Origin: Oscillospiraceae bacterium
GTDB taxonomy: Bacteria > Bacillota > Clostridia > Oscillospirales > Oscillospiraceae
NCBI GenBank assembly: GCA_017436955.1
Contig: JAFSCD010000016.1
Location: 1-64,000, forward strand
Length of the DNA: 64,000 nucleotides
Direction of reading: 5' to 3'
Shown piece after piece: positions 28,099 to 35,783 of this stretch (position 1 is the first letter of the stretch; every line of letters starts with the position of its first letter). The notes under the pieces are model-generated. The model was not told where the DNA came from. It made no database searches and saw only the letters and a list, made by a program, of their open reading frames with translations. The position numbers were made by a program, and so were the translations under genes.

Positions 28099-28854
28099 TT
28101 ATAGCTTTGCCTTGACCTCTGCAGCCATCGCCCTGTATGCCACAGCACCCTTGCTGGAGCGATCATAGGCGGTTACGGGCAGGCCGTGGCTGGGAGCTTC
28201 CGCAAGGCGGATGTTTCTGGGGATAACGGCGGTGAAAACCTTGCCGGGAAAATGCCTGCGCACCTCCTGCGCCACCTGGGTGGAGAAATTGGTGCGACCG
28301 TCAAACATGGTCAGCGCCACGCCGAAGATCTCCAGACCGGGGTTGATGCGCCGTTTGACCATACGCAGAGTGGACATCAGATCGGATAGTCCCTCCAGCG
28401 CGTAATACTCGCACTGCACCGGCACCAAAATGCCCTCGGCAGCCGCCAGACCGTTCAAAGTCAGCAGCTCCAGCGACGGCGGACAGTCAATGAGAATAAT
28501 GTCATACGCGTCCTTTACGGCGTGCAGGGCATCCCGAAGCCGATAGTTGCAATTTTCAATGCCGATCAGCTCGATGGCCGCGCCGGCAAGATCTGCCGAT
28601 GACGGCAGCACGTCGCCGAATTTGGTGCGGATAATTGCCTCCTGGGTGGGAATTTCGTCAATGATGACGTCATAAATATCCCGCTTGATCTTCCGCTTGT
28701 CAATGCCAAAGCCGGAGGTTGCATTGGCCTGGGGGTCAAAGTCGCACAGCAGCGTCCGCAGACCCAGCTCATGAAGTGCGGCTGTCAGATTGACGGCAGT
28801 GGTGGTTTTGCCAACGCCGCCTTTTTGATTGACCACGGCAATAATTTTACCCAT
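28099..28854 (-). CDS. parA: Chromosome-partitioning ATPase ParA (Soj)
   Basis: A 251-residue ParA/Soj ATPase. NQKGGVGKTTTAVNLTAAL is the deviant Walker A; DFDPQANATSGFG and ILIDCPPSLELLTLN follow. It drives origin segregation and in B. subtilis regulates DnaA. Upstream lies the second parS. The parAB pair is about 12 kb from dnaA on the minus strand instead of in the usual Firmicute gidAB-parAB-dnaA neighbourhood. Confidence 0.97.
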   Translation of the reverse strand: MGKIIAVVNQKGGVGKTTTAVNLTAALHELGLRTLLCDFDPQANATSGFGIDKRKIKRDIYDVIIDEIPTQEAIIRTKFGDVLPSSADLAGAAIELIGIENCNYRLRDALHAVKDAYDIILIDCPPSLELLTLNGLAAAEGILVPVQCEYYALEGLSDLMSTLRMVKRRINPGLEIFGVALTMFDGRTNFSTQVAQEVRRHFPGKVFTAVIPRNIRLAEAPSHGLPVTAYDRSSKGAVAYRAMAAEVKAKL

Positions 28855-28874
28855 TGTGTACCTCTCTGAATCTA

Positions 28875-28890
28875 TGTTTCACGTGAAACA
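28875..28890. promoter_or_regulatory. parS site 2
   Basis: The second perfect TGTTTCACGTGAAACA lies between parA and the zinc-ribbon gene, just before parA's start. Confidence 0.96.
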
Positions 28891-28891
28891 A

Positions 28892-29185
28892 TTACAGCTG
28901 CACGTACAAATATTGCAGCAGCATCGCCACCACCAGCAAAAAGCAGATGAAAACCACAGCCAGTGTGATATGGGCTAAACGAAGCTTGGCCTTTACCCGG
29001 CGCAGCTGTTCTTCCTGGGGAAGATTCCGCTTCCGGGTCTTTTTCTTACTGACCGGTGCTTCTTTCCGTGGGGGCAGGGTTACGGTGATGTCGGGCTTCA
29101 CCGGGTATTTGTCCATTTCCGCCAGGCACGCGTCGCAGAAAACCTGCTCGCCCGGCAATTCTGTGCCGCATTTGATGCAGTTCAT
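28892..29185 (-). CDS. Zinc-ribbon protein with C-terminal membrane anchor
   Basis: A 97-residue protein of unknown function. An N-terminal zinc ribbon (CIKCGTELPGEQVFCDAC, four cysteines) is followed by a basic stretch (SKKKTRKRNLPQEEQLRRVKAK) and one C-terminal membrane helix (HITLAVVFICFLLVVAMLL). The layout suggests a tail-anchored protein facing the cytoplasm. GGAGGGC precedes the ATG. It is upstream of parA in the same direction, with a parS in the gap. Confidence 0.78.
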   Translation of the reverse strand: MNCIKCGTELPGEQVFCDACLAEMDKYPVKPDITVTLPPRKEAPVSKKKTRKRNLPQEEQLRRVKAKLRLAHITLAVVFICFLLVVAMLLQYLYVQL

Positions 29186-29583
29186 CGGTTTTGCCCTCCT
29201 ATCCCATCATAATTACAGTTATTATACACCTTTTTTTCGCCGCAGTAAAGAGGAAAATGCATTTTCTGCGAGAGGAGCGTATGCGCAAGCACATCAATAA
29301 TGTTATGTAAACCAATACGGGTTGCGCAGGAGCGATCAAAGGTCGCTCCCAACGGATACATCTATACCCTCTCCCGGGGAGAGGGTGGATTTTGCGGAGC
29401 AAAAGACGGGTGTGGAACGGCGTGCAGTGAAGAATAGTAAAGGTCTTGAAATTCTGCGAATTATATGATTTCTGCCCGTATTCCGCATCCGCCGAGTTTC
29501 TGCAATTTTAGGGCGGGTAGACCCCACCCCTACGGATGGGATAACGGAAAATATGAATGATCTGTAAAATTATAAAATTGCCA
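29186..29583. other. Intergenic stretch without a recognisable gene
   Basis: It holds fragments of repeats (CCTCTCCCGGGGAGAGG near 29350; GGGCGGGTAGACCCC near 29511, echoed at 34217). No coding sequence has family features or a good start. Confidence 0.5.
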
Positions 29584-29612
29584 TTGACAATCACGCGACC
29601 GTATGATACAAT
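29584..29612 (+). promoter_or_regulatory. Sigma-A promoter of the DUF1836-hflKC unit
   Basis: -35 TTGACA (29584-29589), 17-bp spacer, -10 TACAAT (29607-29612), 30 bases before the start codon. Confidence 0.85.
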
Positions 29613-29641
29613 CAAGTCACCACGACGAAGGAGGGATTACA

Positions 29642-30211
29642 ATGCAGTGGAACATACCCGGAACGGTCATTCCGGTAGATCTCAACCAGGATCCCCATAT
29701 TGAGGACAGGATCAAAGGCATGTTTCTCGGCGGCGGTATGATGCTGGGGCAGATCACAGCGGTGACGGGTCTGGAGCCGTACACCGTGCAGAATTGGGTC
29801 AAGCGCGGCTTCCTGAAAGCGCCGGAAAACAAGCGCTATACCCTGCGGCAGCTTTGCCGGATCATCAATATCAATATGCTGAAGGATGTTCTGGTAATGG
29901 AGGATATCTGCGGCTTGCTGCAGTATATTAACGGCAATCTGGGCGACGAAAGCGATGACCTGATCGACGATTCGCAGCTGTATTTTCTGTTTCTGCGGCT
30001 GGCGGTGTGCCACGCCCGTACCCACACGCCCTTTGAATCGGACGAGTATCTGGATGCCGTTTTGCAGGAATATCAGGAGCCGATTCCCGGCGCGAAGGAA
30101 CGTGTAAAAAAGGTTTTAAGAATTATGTTAACCGCCTGGGCAGCCGCCCAGCTAAAGCAAAAGGCGCAGAACTGGCTTTTGTGCCTGAAAGAAAGTGAAG
30201 AAAAGGAGTAA
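29642..30211 (+). CDS. DUF1836 protein with MerR-like DNA-binding domain
   Basis: A 189-residue DUF1836-type protein: LGQITAVTGLEPYTVQNWVKRGFL then KRYTLRQLCRIININMLKDVL, a MerR-like winged helix, with a C-terminal helical part. Members are presumed transcription regulators; no target is established. The frame opens at 29603, but that codon lies at the -10 of the promoter, so ATG 29642 with GAAGGAGGG upstream is the start. It is seven bases from hflK and may regulate or merely share its transcript. Confidence 0.85.
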   Translation: MQWNIPGTVIPVDLNQDPHIEDRIKGMFLGGGMMLGQITAVTGLEPYTVQNWVKRGFLKAPENKRYTLRQLCRIININMLKDVLVMEDICGLLQYINGNLGDESDDLIDDSQLYFLFLRLAVCHARTHTPFESDEYLDAVLQEYQEPIPGAKERVKKVLRIMLTAWAAAQLKQKAQNWLLCLKESEEKE

Positions 30212-30217
30212 TGTAAA

Positions 30218-31201
30218 ATGCAATACAATAGTTCGGGATTTTACAGCTATGCCCAAGGGAAAAAGCCATTTGATTGGCAAAAAATTAAGAAATGGGTCAT
30301 TTTCGGCGCGATCGCACTGGTGGTGCTGATCGGAATTCTCACCTGCTTCTACACGGTAGACGATAAGCAGCAGGCAGTTGTCACCACCTTTGGCAAGGTC
30401 ACCGACGTGACCGACGCCGGTCTGCACTTCAAGTGGCCCTTCGGTATTCAGCAGGCCCATAAGGTGGATGTGAACGTTTACCAGAAGATCGAACTGGGCT
30501 ACACCACCGATTCCAAGGGTAACGCCGTTACCAACACCAGCGAAAGCACTATGATCACCGGCGATTACAACATCGTCAACGTGGATTTCTATGTGGAATA
30601 CAAAATTTCCGACCCGGTGCAGTATCTGTATTCCTCTACTGACCCGGAGACGATCCTGCGCAACCTGATTCAAAGCCAGGTGCGAAACGTGGTCGGCTCC
30701 TCCACCGTGGACAGCGTGCTGACCGACGGCAAGGAAAACATCCAGATGCAGGTCAAGGAGCTGGTCACCCAGATCCTTGAGGAATATGACATCGGTCTGA
30801 CCCTGGTGGATGTCCGTATTCAGGATGCCGAGCCGCCTACCAGCGAGGTTATTGAAGCCTTCAAGGCGGTGGAAACCGCGAAGCAGACTGCCGAAGCGGT
30901 GGTAAACGAGGCAAAAGCCTACGAAAACGCCCAGGTGCCTGCGGCAGAGGCACAGGCCGACAAGCTGCGCCAGAATGCCGAGTACCTGAAGCAGAAGCGC
31001 ATCAACGAAGCGCTGGAGGCTGTGGCGATGTTTGAGGCAATGTACGAAGAATACGCCAATGATCCCGATATCACCCGTGCCCGTATGTATTACGAGGCCA
31101 TAGCGGAGATCCTTCCCGGCGTGACGATCTATATCAACACCGGCGACGGTCAGGCTGTGGATATGCTACTTCCGCTGGAGAGCTTGGTAGGAGGTAATTA
31201 A
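30218..31201 (+). CDS. hflK: HflK-like SPFH membrane protein
   Basis: A 327-residue SPFH/prohibitin-fold protein with an N-terminal membrane helix (WVIFGAIALVVLIGILTCFYTV, about residues 27-48). DDKQQAVVTTFGKV and DAGLHFKWPFGIQ are typical HflK entries; EVIEAFKAVETAKQTAEAVVNEA starts the long helix. With HflC it forms a cage around FtsH protease in E. coli and limits its access to membrane substrates. FtsH is not in the window. AAAGGAG precedes the ATG. Confidence 0.9.
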   Translation: MQYNSSGFYSYAQGKKPFDWQKIKKWVIFGAIALVVLIGILTCFYTVDDKQQAVVTTFGKVTDVTDAGLHFKWPFGIQQAHKVDVNVYQKIELGYTTDSKGNAVTNTSESTMITGDYNIVNVDFYVEYKISDPVQYLYSSTDPETILRNLIQSQVRNVVGSSTVDSVLTDGKENIQMQVKELVTQILEEYDIGLTLVDVRIQDAEPPTSEVIEAFKAVETAKQTAEAVVNEAKAYENAQVPAAEAQADKLRQNAEYLKQKRINEALEAVAMFEAMYEEYANDPDITRARMYYEAIAEILPGVTIYINTGDGQAVDMLLPLESLVGGN

Positions 31202-31204
31202 ACT

Positions 31205-32083
31205 ATGAAAAAAGCGATTATTTTCGGCGCCATCGCGCTGCTGCTGATCATTGTGGTGGCAACGTCTGTTTACACCGTCCGGGAGGATGAGTACGCCTGC
31301 ACCTTCCGCTTCTCCGAGATCGTGCATACGGAGACGGAGCCTGGTCTGCATTTCAAGATCCCCTTCCTGGATGCGGTCAAATATTTCCCCAAGGCATCTA
31401 TGCTCTATGACATTCCCCCTTCCGAGGTGCTGACCTCCGATAAGCAGAATATGACCGTGGACTGCTATATTCTGTGGAATATCTCCGATGCCCAGAAGTT
31501 CTATCAGACCGTGGGCACCACCCAGGAGGCGGAATCCCGTCTGAACGCAATCACCTACAACGCCCTGAAAACTGCCATGGGTACCCTGGCACAGGCGGAT
31601 ATTATCAATATGAATGACGGCTCGGAGCGAAATGAGATCTACGACAGCATCGCTGCCACCGTCAATGTGGAGACCGTCAAGTACGGTATCTTCGTTGAGG
31701 ATGTGAAGATCAAGCAGTTTGACCTTCCTGACAGCAACCTGAACGCGGTTTACCGCCGTATGATCTCCGAGCGTAACCAGATGGCGGAAAAGTACACCGC
31801 CGACGGCAATTATGAAGCCTCCGTTATCCGCAACGAGGTGGATAAGACCGTAAATATCACCATTTCCAACGCCGAAGCGGACGCTGCCAAGCTGGTAGCC
31901 GAGGGCGAAGCGGAGTATATGCAGAAGCTGGCGGAAGCCTATGATTCCGCGGACAAGAAGGATTTTTACGAGTTCATTCTGGCGCTGGACGCCCTGGAAA
32001 AGAGCCTGACCGGCGAGAATAAGACCATCATTCTGGACGCCGATTCCGCTCTGGCGCAGCTCCTTGCCGGCACTACGAATTAA
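31205..32083 (+). CDS. hflC: HflC-like SPFH membrane protein
   Basis: A 292-residue partner of HflK. It has an N-terminal membrane helix (AIIFGAIALLLIIVVATSVYTV), EDEYACTFRFSEI, PGLHFKIPFLDAVKYFPK, and the HflC-type RRMISERNQMAEKYTADGNYEA region. Start AGGAGGTAATTAAACTATG overlaps the end of hflK, so the pair is translationally coupled. Confidence 0.9.
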   Translation: MKKAIIFGAIALLLIIVVATSVYTVREDEYACTFRFSEIVHTETEPGLHFKIPFLDAVKYFPKASMLYDIPPSEVLTSDKQNMTVDCYILWNISDAQKFYQTVGTTQEAESRLNAITYNALKTAMGTLAQADIINMNDGSERNEIYDSIAATVNVETVKYGIFVEDVKIKQFDLPDSNLNAVYRRMISERNQMAEKYTADGNYEASVIRNEVDKTVNITISNAEADAAKLVAEGEAEYMQKLAEAYDSADKKDFYEFILALDALEKSLTGENKTIILDADSALAQLLAGTTN

Positions 32084-32117
32084 AGCCGTAATGACGGGCG
32101 ACCCTTGCGGTCGCCCC

Positions 32118-32238
32118 AAAGGCTTCTCCTGGGAGAAGCTGGCAAAAATCTCTGATTTTTGACTGATGAGGGGTTTTCTTGTAGTTCGTTATACCCTCAT
32201 CCGCCCCTACGGGGCACCTTCCCCCAGGGGAAGGCTTT
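32118..32238. repeat. Multi-hairpin repeat, family B copy 1
   Basis: Outer arms AAAGGCTTCTCCTGGGAGAA and the right arm TTCCCCCAGGGGAAGGC enclose stems AAAATC...GATTTT, GATGAGGGG...CCCTCATC and CGCCCCTACGGGGC. Confidence 0.8.
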
Positions 32239-32254
32239 GTGCGCAAATATGAAT

Positions 32255-32285
32255 AACCCCGGCAGAGTAGTTCTGTCGGGGTTTT
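32255..32285 (+). terminator. Terminator between hflC and the MATE gene
   Basis: AACCCCGGCAG pairs with CTGTCGGGGTT and is followed by TTCTTTATT on the plus strand. It may also serve the convergent MATE gene. Confidence 0.75.
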
Positions 32286-32296
32286 CTTTATTGGTT

Positions 32297-33676
32297 TTAT
32301 TGCTGCAAACTTTGCTTCGCTTTTTTTACCTTGTGTACCATATAGATGGCGATGGGGATGCCCAGCACAAGGCTCAGCACATCTGCCGCCGCCTGCACAG
32401 TACCGATGCCGTATTCCCCCCAAAGGCTTGCCATGGGGAAAAGTATGGGAATAAAGCAAAGTCCCTGCCGGGCGGTTGCCAGCAAAAACGCACCGATTGC
32501 GTTGCCGAGACCGGCGCAGAACATATTTACCACCGCGACCCAGGCGTGGATCGGCAGTGTAAGACCCTGCGTAATGATGCACAGCGCGCCGATCTCCCGC
32601 ATTTGCGGATCACTGCCGGCGAACAGCACGATAATGGGGTCTGCAAAGAGCGCCAGCAGCACCGCCATCACCGCGGAGCCCAGCAGCGCCACCATTCCGG
32701 CGAAGCGGTAGCTGCGCATTGTCCGGTCATACTGTTTTGCGCCCCAGTTGTAGCCGGCTACCGGCTGGAAGCCGTTGCCGAAGCCCAGAATAATGCCGAA
32801 GGGGAACATCATCACCTTGGTGCAGACGCCCACACCGGCCAGAACGGAGTCGGAAATGTTGCCTGCCAGATCATTCAGCAGGATGCCGGCGATCACCGCC
32901 AGACCGGAGCGGAACATGGACGATGCGCCCACGCTGACGATCTGCCCCACAATATCCAGGCAGAAATGGAAATTCTTTACGGAAAGGTGCAGCAGGCTGC
33001 GCCTGGTGATATAGGGGAAGATCAGGATCGCAAAGCTGATGACCTTGGAAATAGCGGTGGCCAGCGACGCGCCGGCAACGCCCATATCGAAGGTGAAGAT
33101 AAACAGCGGATCCAAAAGGCAGTTCAGAATGCCGCCAATGCCCATGCCCAGCATGGACAGTGTGGCGCTGCCTTCGGAGCGCAGGCATTGATTCATCACG
33201 AAGCTGGTGGCCATAAATGGCGCTGCCAGCAGAACGTAGGTGGCATAGTCCACGCTGTACTGCTCGCAGGTGGGGGTCGCGCCCAGCAGCCGCACCATGG
33301 GGTGCATAAAGCTCATACCCAGGATCAGCAGCAGCGTGCCCATACCGGCAGCCAGGAAAAACGCGGTGGAAAGCACCTGGGATGCCTTTTTTTCGTTGCC
33401 GCCGCCCAAAAGGCGGGCGATGTAGCTGTTCGCGCCCACTGCCAGCATAGAGCCGCACATCAGGATCAGTTGATCCAGGGATGCGTTGACGCTGACGGCT
33501 GCGGTGGCATTGGTACCCAACGAACTGACGAAATAAGTATCCGCCAGAGAATAAATGGAATTGATCAAAAAAGCGATGATGGTGGGAAGTGCCATCTTCA
33601 AAATTGTTTTTTCTACCGGCTCGGTCAGCATTTGCCGGCGGCGCTGCGCCTGCCGCAGCTCCATATCCTGCGCCAA
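32297..33676 (-). CDS. MATE-family efflux transporter
   Basis: A 459-residue polytopic protein with about twelve membrane helices in two halves: LTEPVEKTILKMALPTIIAFLINSIYSLADTYFV opens the first and FPFGIILGFGNGFQPVAGYNWGAKQ lies in the second. MATE proteins export drugs or metabolites by Na+ or H+ antiport; the substrate is unknown. The frame opens at TTG 33697, but AAAGGGGAG six bases before TTG 33676 makes that codon the more likely start; ATG 33664 is a third choice. A good promoter lies at 33710-33737. Confidence 0.88.
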   Translation of the reverse strand: MAQDMELRQAQRRRQMLTEPVEKTILKMALPTIIAFLINSIYSLADTYFVSSLGTNATAAVSVNASLDQLILMCGSMLAVGANSYIARLLGGGNEKKASQVLSTAFFLAAGMGTLLLILGMSFMHPMVRLLGATPTCEQYSVDYATYVLLAAPFMATSFVMNQCLRSEGSATLSMLGMGIGGILNCLLDPLFIFTFDMGVAGASLATAISKVISFAILIFPYITRRSLLHLSVKNFHFCLDIVGQIVSVGASSMFRSGLAVIAGILLNDLAGNISDSVLAGVGVCTKVMMFPFGIILGFGNGFQPVAGYNWGAKQYDRTMRSYRFAGMVALLGSAVMAVLLALFADPIIVLFAGSDPQMREIGALCIITQGLTLPIHAWVAVVNMFCAGLGNAIGAFLLATARQGLCFIPILFPMASLWGEYGIGTVQAAADVLSLVLGIPIAIYMVHKVKKAKQSLQQ

Positions 33677-33709
33677 GACGATCTCCCCTTTCGTCAAAAT
33701 CTCAAAAGT

Positions 33710-33737
33710 ATTATAACACAGCGGCAGAAATTATCAA
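33710..33737 (-). promoter_or_regulatory. Candidate promoter of the MATE gene
   Basis: Minus strand: -35 TTGATA (33732-33737), 16-bp spacer, -10 TATAAT (33710-33715). Confidence 0.7.
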
Positions 33738-33754
33738 GTACCGGCAAAAAAAGG

Positions 33755-33782
33755 TTGCATTCCGTACTGCCGGGATTATAAT
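33755..33782 (+). promoter_or_regulatory. Candidate promoter of the small membrane protein gene
   Basis: -35 TTGCAT (33755-33760), 16-bp spacer, -10 TATAAT (33777-33782), with AAAGGAGGG at about 33789. It diverges from the MATE promoter. Confidence 0.7.
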
Positions 33783-33803
33783 AAAGGCAAAAGGAGGGAT
33801 ACT

Positions 33804-34214
33804 GTGGGTAAACGTAATTGGTATATCGCCTGGGGCGTGCTGTACGCGCTGTGCGCGGGTCTGGGCTTCGTGCCCGATCCGAAAGGGTTGGGATATGCGG
33901 CGCTGTTTATCCTTGCCCTGCTGTTTTTTGTGCCGCCGGCGGTTTTGACGTATCACGCCGTAAAAGAGCGGGATGTTCCGGAGCTAAAGCGGCTGCGTGC
34001 CATTTGCCTGATCTGGCTGGGGATAACGCTGGTGCTGCTGGCGCTGAATTTCCTTTCCGTTGGCTTCACGGCAGAGGCAGGAAGATTCGTTTATTGGCTG
34101 CTGATCCTCGGCTCTGCGCCTATGGTCTGCGGACAGGTTTGGGTGGTCAGCATTTTTCTGTGGGGCTGCCTGCTGTCGGCAACCTGGCAGGCACTTTTTA
34201 AGAGAAAAAGATAA
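33804..34214 (+). CDS. Small four-helix membrane protein, function unknown
   Basis: A 136-residue protein starting at GTG 33804 behind AGGAGGG. Four membrane segments can be drawn: WYIAWGVLYALCAGLGFV, GYAALFILALLFFVPPAVL, RAICLIWLGITLVLLALNFL and VVSIFLWGCLLSATWQALF, ending in a basic tail (KRKR). No family is recognised. It stands alone with its own promoter, divergent from the MATE pump. Confidence 0.75.
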   Translation: MGKRNWYIAWGVLYALCAGLGFVPDPKGLGYAALFILALLFFVPPAVLTYHAVKERDVPELKRLRAICLIWLGITLVLLALNFLSVGFTAEAGRFVYWLLILGSAPMVCGQVWVVSIFLWGCLLSATWQALFKRKR

Positions 34215-34309
34215 AAGCTTCGGGCGGGCAGACCCCGCCCATACCACTGCACTGAAGGTTTCCCTTTTGCCATTCCGAGGCTTTTTTCGCGGCGACCACC
34301 CAGCATCCA

Positions 34310-34353
34310 GGGGATTGCCACGCCAGTGACCGATGTCACCGGCTCGCAATGAC
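34310..34353 (+). repeat. 40-bp dispersed repeat, copy 5
   Basis: GGGGATTGCCACGCCAGTGA at the left and GGCTCGCAATGAC at the right, with a slightly longer centre (CCGATGTCAC). Confidence 0.85.
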
Positions 34354-34366
34354 AGGATAAAATCAG

Positions 34367-34400
34367 AAAAGCGCCGTCTCAATCGAGACGGCGCTTTTTT
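34367..34400 (-). terminator. Bidirectional terminator after the SDR gene
   Basis: AAAAGCGCCGTCTC pairs with GAGACGGCGCTTTT across AATC, with T/A runs on both sides. Confidence 0.88.
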
Positions 34401-34407
34401 CTGATCT

Positions 34408-35208
34408 TTACGGGCGCAGACCCATACCACCCTCCAGGGTGATGGTCTCGCCGTTCATATACTTGAAATCGGGATGGGCGATCTGCACGCAGACGCGACC
34501 GATCTCCGTTTCGGCATCGCCAAAATGACCGGCAGGCGGCATTTTTACATTCGCCTTAAACGCATCGGGATACGCCTGCTGGAATTTCTCCAGCTGTGCC
34601 GTCCATGCCAGGGGGCAGATGATGTTGGTGTTGATGCCGTCCTTTGCCCATTCGGTGGCAGCCACACGGGACAGACCGCGGATGCCTTCCTTGGCGGCGG
34701 CGTAGGCGCACTGACCGTAGTTGCCGAACAGACCTGCGCCGGAGGCAAAGTTGATGATGCTGCCCTTGGTTTCCTTCAGGTAGGGATAGCAGGCCTTCAT
34801 ATAGTAGAAGGTAGCATACAGACCCGAATACATTGCCAGGTCAAACTGCTCGGTGGTGTGATCCTGAATGGTAACGCCGGAGGCGGAAGCCTGGGCGTTG
34901 TTGATCAGCACGTCGATGCGACCGAATTCGGCAAACGCCGCGTCAGCCACCTTCTTTGCGGTGGCTTCGTTGTCAAGGCCGGCGGCAATATCGGCGGCAA
35001 GGATCAGCACCTTGATACCGTAGAGCTTTTCCAGCTCCTGCTTGGCCTTTTCCAGCTTGGCGACGTTTCTGCCGGTGATCACCAGGTTGGCACCCTCTTT
35101 TGCGAAGGCGGTGGCAATACCGTAGCCGATGGAGCCGCATTTGCCGTCAGACAGAGCGGCAAAGCCTGCGCCGGTGATGATAGCGGTTTTGTTATTCCAG
35201 TAACCCAT
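34408..35208 (-). CDS. Short-chain dehydrogenase resembling clostridial 12alpha-hydroxysteroid dehydrogenase
   Basis: A 266-residue SDR. The catalytic serine lies in NFASGAGLFG and the Tyr-Lys pair in YAAAKEG; RNVAK after the second strand suits an NADP preference. The stretches NNAQASASG, GLYATFYYMKACYPYLKET, GIRGLSRVAATEW and DFKYMNGETITLEGGMGLRP closely follow the 12alpha-HSDH of Clostridium ATCC 29733 as I remember it. That enzyme oxidises the 12-hydroxyl of bile acids. Odd: the glycine loop (TGAGF...GSIGYGIA) carries roughly seven extra residues (AALSDGK region). Substrate cannot be proven from sequence; another ketoreductase role is possible. GGAGG precedes the ATG. It is a single-gene unit. 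Confidence 0.75.
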   Translation of the reverse strand: MGYWNNKTAIITGAGFAALSDGKCGSIGYGIATAFAKEGANLVITGRNVAKLEKAKQELEKLYGIKVLILAADIAAGLDNEATAKKVADAAFAEFGRIDVLINNAQASASGVTIQDHTTEQFDLAMYSGLYATFYYMKACYPYLKETKGSIINFASGAGLFGNYGQCAYAAAKEGIRGLSRVAATEWAKDGINTNIICPLAWTAQLEKFQQAYPDAFKANVKMPPAGHFGDAETEIGRVCVQIAHPDFKYMNGETITLEGGMGLRP

Positions 35209-35240
35209 AGTGTTTACCTCCTATAGACTTATGTATGTGT

Positions 35241-35269
35241 ATCATACAATATTCTATCCAGATTTGCAA
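35241..35269 (-). promoter_or_regulatory. Candidate promoter of the SDR gene
   Basis: Minus strand: -35 TTGCAA (35264-35269), 17-bp spacer, -10 TATGAT (35241-35246). Confidence 0.65.
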
Positions 35270-35352
35270 GAAAAAATTGTAGGAATTTGTATTAACGGAA
35301 ATTCTCCCCGGCTCGGAATGACAGAAAAGGTAGCGGGGGCTAAAAATTACCA

Positions 35353-35400
35353 TTGACAAAACTGTACTAATACAGTATAGTAACTGTACTAGTACAGTTC
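35353..35400 (+). promoter_or_regulatory. Promoter and twin operators of the GntR/ABC operon
   Basis: -35 TTGACA (35353-35358), 17-bp spacer, -10 TATAGT (35376-35381). ACTGTACTAATACAGT (35361-35376) fills the spacer and the perfect palindrome AACTGTACTAGTACAGTT (35383-35400) covers the transcription start. Two copies of one palindrome over the promoter indicate repression by the GntR protein encoded next. Confidence 0.9.
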
Positions 35401-35420
35401 AAACACTGGGAGGGATGTTT

Positions 35421-35783
35421 ATGATTCTTTTGGATTACCGTGATGCGCGACCCATCTATGCCCAGATCTGTGACGGCTTCCGGGATCAGATCTGCGCCGG
35501 AATTCTCAGACCGGGTGACAAATTGCCCTCTGTCCGGGAGCTGGCGACCCAGCTGACCATCAACCCCAATACCATCCAGCGAGCCTATCGGGAGCTGGAG
35601 GCGCAGGGCTGGGTGTCATCGGAGGCGGGCAGAGGCAGCTTTGTTCTGGGTGTACCGGAAAACGGAGAAAACGAGGCGCTTTTGAAGGAATTCGACAAGC
35701 TCACAGCCCGGCTGCTGGCTGCCGGTGTGAGTCGGGAGACCCTGCTGCAGCACCTTGGTAAAGGAGGTAACGACAATGCTTGA
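35421..35783 (+). CDS. GntR-family (YtrA subfamily) repressor
   Basis: A 120-residue regulator: GntR winged helix in PIYAQICDGFRDQICAGILRPGDKLPSVRELATQLTINPNTIQRAYRELEAQGWV, then only a short helical tail, as in the YtrA subfamily that controls ABC transporters. ATG 35421 has GGGAGGG at a workable distance; ATG 35415 is too close to it. It probably binds the ACTGTA/TACAGT operators over its own promoter. It overlaps the ATP-binding gene by 8 bases. Confidence 0.93.
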   Translation: MILLDYRDARPIYAQICDGFRDQICAGILRPGDKLPSVRELATQLTINPNTIQRAYRELEAQGWVSSEAGRGSFVLGVPENGENEALLKEFDKLTARLLAAGVSRETLLQHLGKGGNDNA

